Assembly: GCA_017990865.1 (NCBI GenBank)
Contig: JAGNNB010000022.1
Location: forward strand, 1 to 16,274
DNA: 16,274 bases
Direction of reading: 5' to 3'
Source: Lysobacteraceae bacterium
GTDB lineage: Bacteria > Pseudomonadota > Gammaproteobacteria > Xanthomonadales > Xanthomonadaceae
The notes under the pieces are model-generated. The model saw only the letters and a program-made list of their open reading frames with translations, made no database searches and was not told the origin of the DNA. The translations under genes were made by a program, and so were the position numbers. Positions 13,474 through 16,274 of this stretch are shown here, one piece after another; the stretch's first letter is position 1; each line of letters starts with the position of its first letter.

Positions 13474-14589
13474 GTGACCGATTCCAAACCTCTCGCCAAC
13501 GATCGTTTCCTCCGCGCGCTGCGTCGCGAACCGGTCGACGCCACGCCGGTGTGGCTGATGCGCCAAGCCGGCCGCTATCTGCCGGAATACCGCGCCACCC
13601 GCAAGCAGGCCGGCAGTTTCCTGGCGATGGCGAAGACGCCCGAAATCGCCTGCGAGGTCACGCTGCAACCGCTGCGTCGGTTCCCGCTCGACGCCGCGAT
13701 TTTGTTCTCCGACATTCTCACCGTGCCCGATGCGATGGGTCTCGGTTTGTATTTCGTCGAAGGCGAAGGCCCGAAGTTCGAACGCACCGTGCGCAGCGCC
13801 GAAGACGTGGCGAAACTCGCCGTGCCGGATATGGAAACCGAATTGCGCTATGTGATGGACGCGGTGCGCACGATTCGCCGCGAACTCGACGGCATGCCCG
13901 ACAAGAGCCGCGTCCCGCTGATCGGTTTTTCCGGCAGCCCGTGGACGCTGGCCTGTTACATGGTGGAAGGCGGCGGCAGCGACAACTTCGCGACGATCAA
14001 AGCGCTCGCGCTCAACGCGCCCGACGTGCTGCACGCGTTGCTGTCGATCAATACCGATGCGGTGATCGCCTATCTCGCCGCGCAGCGCGCGGCCGGCGCG
14101 CAGGCGCTGCAGGTCTTCGATACCTGGGGCGGCGTGTTGAGCCCGGCGATGTACCGCGAATTCTCGTTGCCGTACCTCACGCGCATCGCGCGCGAACTGC
14201 AGCGCGGCGAAGGCGACGCGCGTACGCCGCTGATTCTGTTCGGCAAAGGCAACGGCACGCATCTGGAAGCCTTGGCGGCATCCGGCACCGAAGCCGTCGG
14301 CGTGGATTGGACCGTGGAACTGAGCGACGCCGCGCGCCGCACCGACGGCAAGGTCGCGCTGCAGGGCAATCTCGATCCCGCCACGCTATACGGTTCGCCC
14401 GATGCGATCCGAGAACAGGTCCGTCGCACCCTCGACGATTACGCCGCGGGCAACGGCGGCTCGCGCGACGGCCATGTCTTCAACCTCGGCCACGGCATGT
14501 CGCCGGACATGAATCCCGATCACGTCGCTGCGTTGGTGGAAGCGGTGCATGCGCTGAGCGCCCGCCAGCCCCCTTCGCCCGGAGGTTGA
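13474..14589 (+). CDS. hemE: Uroporphyrinogen decarboxylase
   Basis: 371 residues from a GTG at 13474, supported by AGGA (13467-13470 region) about 5 bases upstream and by the family-typical beginning ([21 protein letters not shown]). HemE removes four carboxyl groups from uroporphyrinogen III to make coproporphyrinogen III in heme synthesis. Signature 1 is [16 protein letters not shown] (25-40) with R30 and R34. The catalytic Asp is D80 in [14 protein letters not shown] (76-89). Signature 2 is [17 protein letters not shown] (151-167) with Y162. FDTWGG (215-220) and [12 protein letters not shown] (337-348, H340) complete the active site. No cofactor motif is expected, and none is seen. Confidence 0.96.
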   Translation: MTDSKPLANDRFLRALRREPVDATPVWLMRQAGRYLPEYRATRKQAGSFLAMAKTPEIACEVTLQPLRRFPLDAAILFSDILTVPDAMGLGLYFVEGEGPKFERTVRSAEDVAKLAVPDMETELRYVMDAVRTIRRELDGMPDKSRVPLIGFSGSPWTLACYMVEGGGSDNFATIKALALNAPDVLHALLSINTDAVIAYLAAQRAAGAQALQVFDTWGGVLSPAMYREFSLPYLTRIARELQRGEGDARTPLILFGKGNGTHLEALAASGTEAVGVDWTVELSDAARRTDGKVALQGNLDPATLYGSPDAIREQVRRTLDDYAAGNGGSRDGHVFNLGHGMSPDMNPDHVAALVEAVHALSARQPPSPGG

Positions 14590-14662
14590 CATCTGCTCGG
14601 CAGGGTCGCTATTTTCACCGCTCGAAACAAATTGTTGTGCCGACTAAAAAAGGAAGATTTGA

Positions 14663-14860
14663 ATGGGCGGGATGCTGGCGGTCGTCGCATTTACTCTGAT
14701 GATCTTCTTTCCGATCATGCTCGTCGTGTTCAACCGCCGTTTTTCGAAAAGACAGAAACTCGTTGGAGTTCTCGTCAGCCTTTGCTTCTCATGGCTCGGC
14801 TTTATCCTGTTCTACGTATTGACAGCGCTCGACAGCAAGGCGTCGTCTCAAACGGATTGA
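14663..14860 (+). CDS. Small two-helix membrane protein, unknown function
   Basis: 65 residues with AGGA (14651-14654) eight bases before the ATG. Two hydrophobic segments (about 4-23 and 33-56) are joined by the positively charged turn NRRFSKRQK (24-32), which predicts both ends outside and the loop in the cytoplasm. The tail LDSKASSQTD is polar. Base composition is lower in GC (a 60-base sample is 45%) than hemE or cysA, partly because of Phe/Leu/Ile-rich content. No family recognised. It ends 16 bases before the convergent cysA end. Confidence 0.7.
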   Translation: MGGMLAVVAFTLMIFFPIMLVVFNRRFSKRQKLVGVLVSLCFSWLGFILFYVLTALDSKASSQTD

Positions 14861-14868
14861 TGCGCGTT

Positions 14869-14885
14869 GCGCGCCCTCAGCGCGC
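14869..14885. terminator. GC-only hairpin at the cysA 3' end
   Basis: GCGCGC-CCTCA-GCGCGC forms a 6-bp stem that contains the cysA stop codon in its loop, between convergent genes. There is no T-tract on either strand, so termination is only a possibility. Confidence 0.25.
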
Positions 14886-15920
14886 GTAGAGCCGCCAACG
14901 TTGTGGCCTTAACGAGATAATGTCGTTCACCTTGGGCACATCGTTGCCCAGCGTATCGATTCGATCCCATTCAAGCGTGCGGCTTTGTCCGGCGACGCTC
15001 AGTTCCACCGTCGCGCGATCGGCACGGTGATGCACCGCCAAGACGTGCGCATCGAATCCTTCGCCGGGCTCCGTGCGTTCCAGATCGTGCGGCCGTAGAT
15101 GCAAGTGCGCGGGGCCGTCGGCGTGCTCCGGCGCACTCAGGACGAATCCTTGCCCCGCGATGCGGAACGCGCCATCGCGCACCTCGCCTTCCAGCACATT
15201 GCCGCGGCCGATGAAATCGAAGACGTAAGGCGACGCCGGTTCGCGATAGATCGCATCGGGCGTGCCCACCTGCTCGATCCTGCCGCGATTCAGAATCACC
15301 ACGCGGTCGGCGAGCTCCAAGGCTTCTTCCTGATCGTGCGTGACGAACAGCGTGGTTTGCCCGGTTTGATCGTGCAATTTCCGCAGCCAGCGCCGCAGCT
15401 CGACCCGCACTTTCGCGTCCAACGCGCCGAACGGCTCGTCCAGCAACAACACGCTGGGATCGATCGCCAGCGCGCGCGCCAATGCGACGCGCTGTTTTTG
15501 ACCGCCCGACAATTGCTCCGGGTAGCGATCGCCGAAATCGGGCAATTGGATCAACTGCAGCAGTTCGGCGACGCGGCGCGCGATGGTGGCTTTGTCCGGC
15601 CTGCGCGCGCGCGGGCGGCTGCGCAAGCCGAACGCGATGTTCTCGGCCACCGTCATATGCCGGAACAGCGCGTAATGCTGGAACACGAAACCGACGTTGC
15701 GCTCGCGCAGGCTCAATCGGGTCGCGTCGCGCTCGCCGAACAACACTTGACCGCGATCCGGATGCAGCAGACCCGCGATCACGCGCAACAACGTGGTTTT
15801 CCCCGAGCCCGACGGCCCGAGCAAGGCGATCAATTCGCCCGAAGCGATGTCCAAGTCGACGGCATCGAGGGCCGCGACGTTGGCGTAATGCTTACCGAGT
15901 TGGCGTAAGGTCAGATTCAT
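14877..15920 (-). CDS. cysA: Sulfate/thiosulfate ABC transporter ATPase
   Basis: 347 residues. CysA is the ATPase of the CysTWA importer and drives uptake of sulfate and thiosulfate at the inner membrane. ABC motifs in order: Walker [10 protein letters not shown] (35-43), Q-loop FQHYALF (80-86), signature LSGGQKQR (137-144), Walker B VLLLDEP (157-163), D-loop GALDAK (165-170) and H-loop H195. The segment [18 protein letters not shown] and the C-terminal TOBE-like domain (about 235-347, including LHLRPHDLE) are typical of CysA/MalK-type subunits. The immediate upstream neighbour cysW, seven bases away, confirms the assignment. No good Shine-Dalgarno sequence, so translation probably continues from cysW. 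Confidence 0.94.
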   Translation of the reverse strand: MNLTLRQLGKHYANVAALDAVDLDIASGELIALLGPSGSGKTTLLRVIAGLLHPDRGQVLFGERDATRLSLRERNVGFVFQHYALFRHMTVAENIAFGLRSRPRARRPDKATIARRVAELLQLIQLPDFGDRYPEQLSGGQKQRVALARALAIDPSVLLLDEPFGALDAKVRVELRRWLRKLHDQTGQTTLFVTHDQEEALELADRVVILNRGRIEQVGTPDAIYREPASPYVFDFIGRGNVLEGEVRDGAFRIAGQGFVLSAPEHADGPAHLHLRPHDLERTEPGEGFDAHVLAVHHRADRATVELSVAGQSRTLEWDRIDTLGNDVPKVNDIISLRPQRWRLYAR

Positions 15921-15927
15921 GCGGCGA

Positions 15928-16274
15928 TCAATGCCTTCGATGCGTGTCGGCCAGGTCGTCGCCGTGGCGCGATTCCAGCCAGAATTTCAGCGCCAGGGTC
16001 ACCAACGCCAACGCCGACAACAATGAGGCGGCGGCGAATGCGCCGACGCTGTCGTATTCGTTGTAGAGGATTTCGATATGCAGCGGCAAGGTGTTGGTCA
16101 GCCCGCGAATATGCCCCGAGACCACCGAAACCGCGCCGAATTCGCCCATCGCGCGCGCGCTGCACAGCAACACCCCATACAACAAGCCCCATTGGATGTT
16201 CGGCAACGTGACGCGGCGGAACATCGTCCAAGCGCTGGCGCCGAGCGAGCGCGCCGCCAATTCCTCTTCCGCGC
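15928..16274 (-). CDS. cysW: Sulfate/thiosulfate ABC transporter permease, N-terminus cut by the window edge
   Basis: The last 114 residues are visible; the frame stays open through the right edge, so the gene is partial. It carries the EAA loop that contacts the ATPase, [20 protein letters not shown], followed by [26 protein letters not shown]. The sulfate-permease-typical [24 protein letters not shown] comes next, then a final membrane helix ([20 protein letters not shown]). This pattern and the adjacent cysA favour CysW over CysT. The stop codon is seven bases before the cysA ATG. The polar tail [15 protein letters not shown] is presumably cytoplasmic. Confidence 0.92.
   Translation of the reverse strand, partial: AEEELAARSLGASAWTMFRRVTLPNIQWGLLYGVLLCSARAMGEFGAVSVVSGHIRGLTNTLPLHIEILYNEYDSVGAFAAASLLSALALVTLALKFWLESRHGDDLADTHRRH

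Noticed and set aside
1..16274. CRISPR array, tRNA or rRNA genes, riboswitches
   Set aside because: No regularly spaced repeats, no cloverleaf-like segment with the conserved T-loop, and no recognisable cobalamin or other riboswitch core near the relevant genes.

Overview
The window looks like chromosomal DNA of a high-GC gammaproteobacterium, most likely Xanthomonadaceae (Lysobacter or Luteimonas-like). The evidence is the GC content of most genes (a 60-base sample of proC is about 78% GC), the PilT/PilU-YggS-ProC block, the AroK-AroB-HemE block, and lineage-typical intergenic palindromes (GGGAAT-rich repeats, GGCGGGC hairpins, a GTAGGAGC-type repeat). Genus is inferred from familiarity, not from a search. 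No tRNA, rRNA, CRISPR array, transposase or phage gene was found.

Left part (1-5705). A lipoprotein gene runs off the left edge on the minus strand. After a gap of about 500 bases come pilU and pilT on the minus strand, the two retraction ATPases of type IV pili, separated by a long GGGAAT-type palindrome. Divergent from pilT is a plus-strand set: yggS (PLP homeostasis), an acidic unknown protein coupled to it by an ATGA overlap, and proC (proline synthesis).

Middle part (5706-9508). Between proC and a DUF4426 lipoprotein lies a stretch of about 1 kb with markedly lower GC (38-43% in samples) holding two unknown genes; one has a conserved Cys/His-rich N-terminus and a CPVCG motif. Palindromic elements follow, and one supplies the charged start of the DUF4426 lipoprotein's signal peptide. 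Next are a cytoplasmic BtuF-like substrate-binding protein (minus strand) and a divergent large lipoprotein with an Ala-rich acidic heptad segment.

Right part (9509-16274). pdxH (PLP/PNP oxidase) and a glycerate-kinase-like P-loop kinase are divergent with only 17 bases between their start codons. Each has a possible -10 hexamer exactly 6 bases before its ATG and no Shine-Dalgarno sequence, so both may be leaderless. Then come a dodecin gene (minus strand), aroK-aroB (shikimate pathway, ATGA overlap), a small WGR-domain protein, hemE (heme synthesis), a 65-residue two-helix membrane protein, and cysA with a partial cysW (sulfate/thiosulfate import) on the minus strand.

Most of the window is housekeeping. 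The points I find most worth a second look are the low-GC two-gene insert with its palindrome-rich right border, the back-to-back leaderless start of pdxH and the kinase, and the GGGAAT palindrome that reaches the pilT stop codon. I found no clear evidence of a new multi-gene system.
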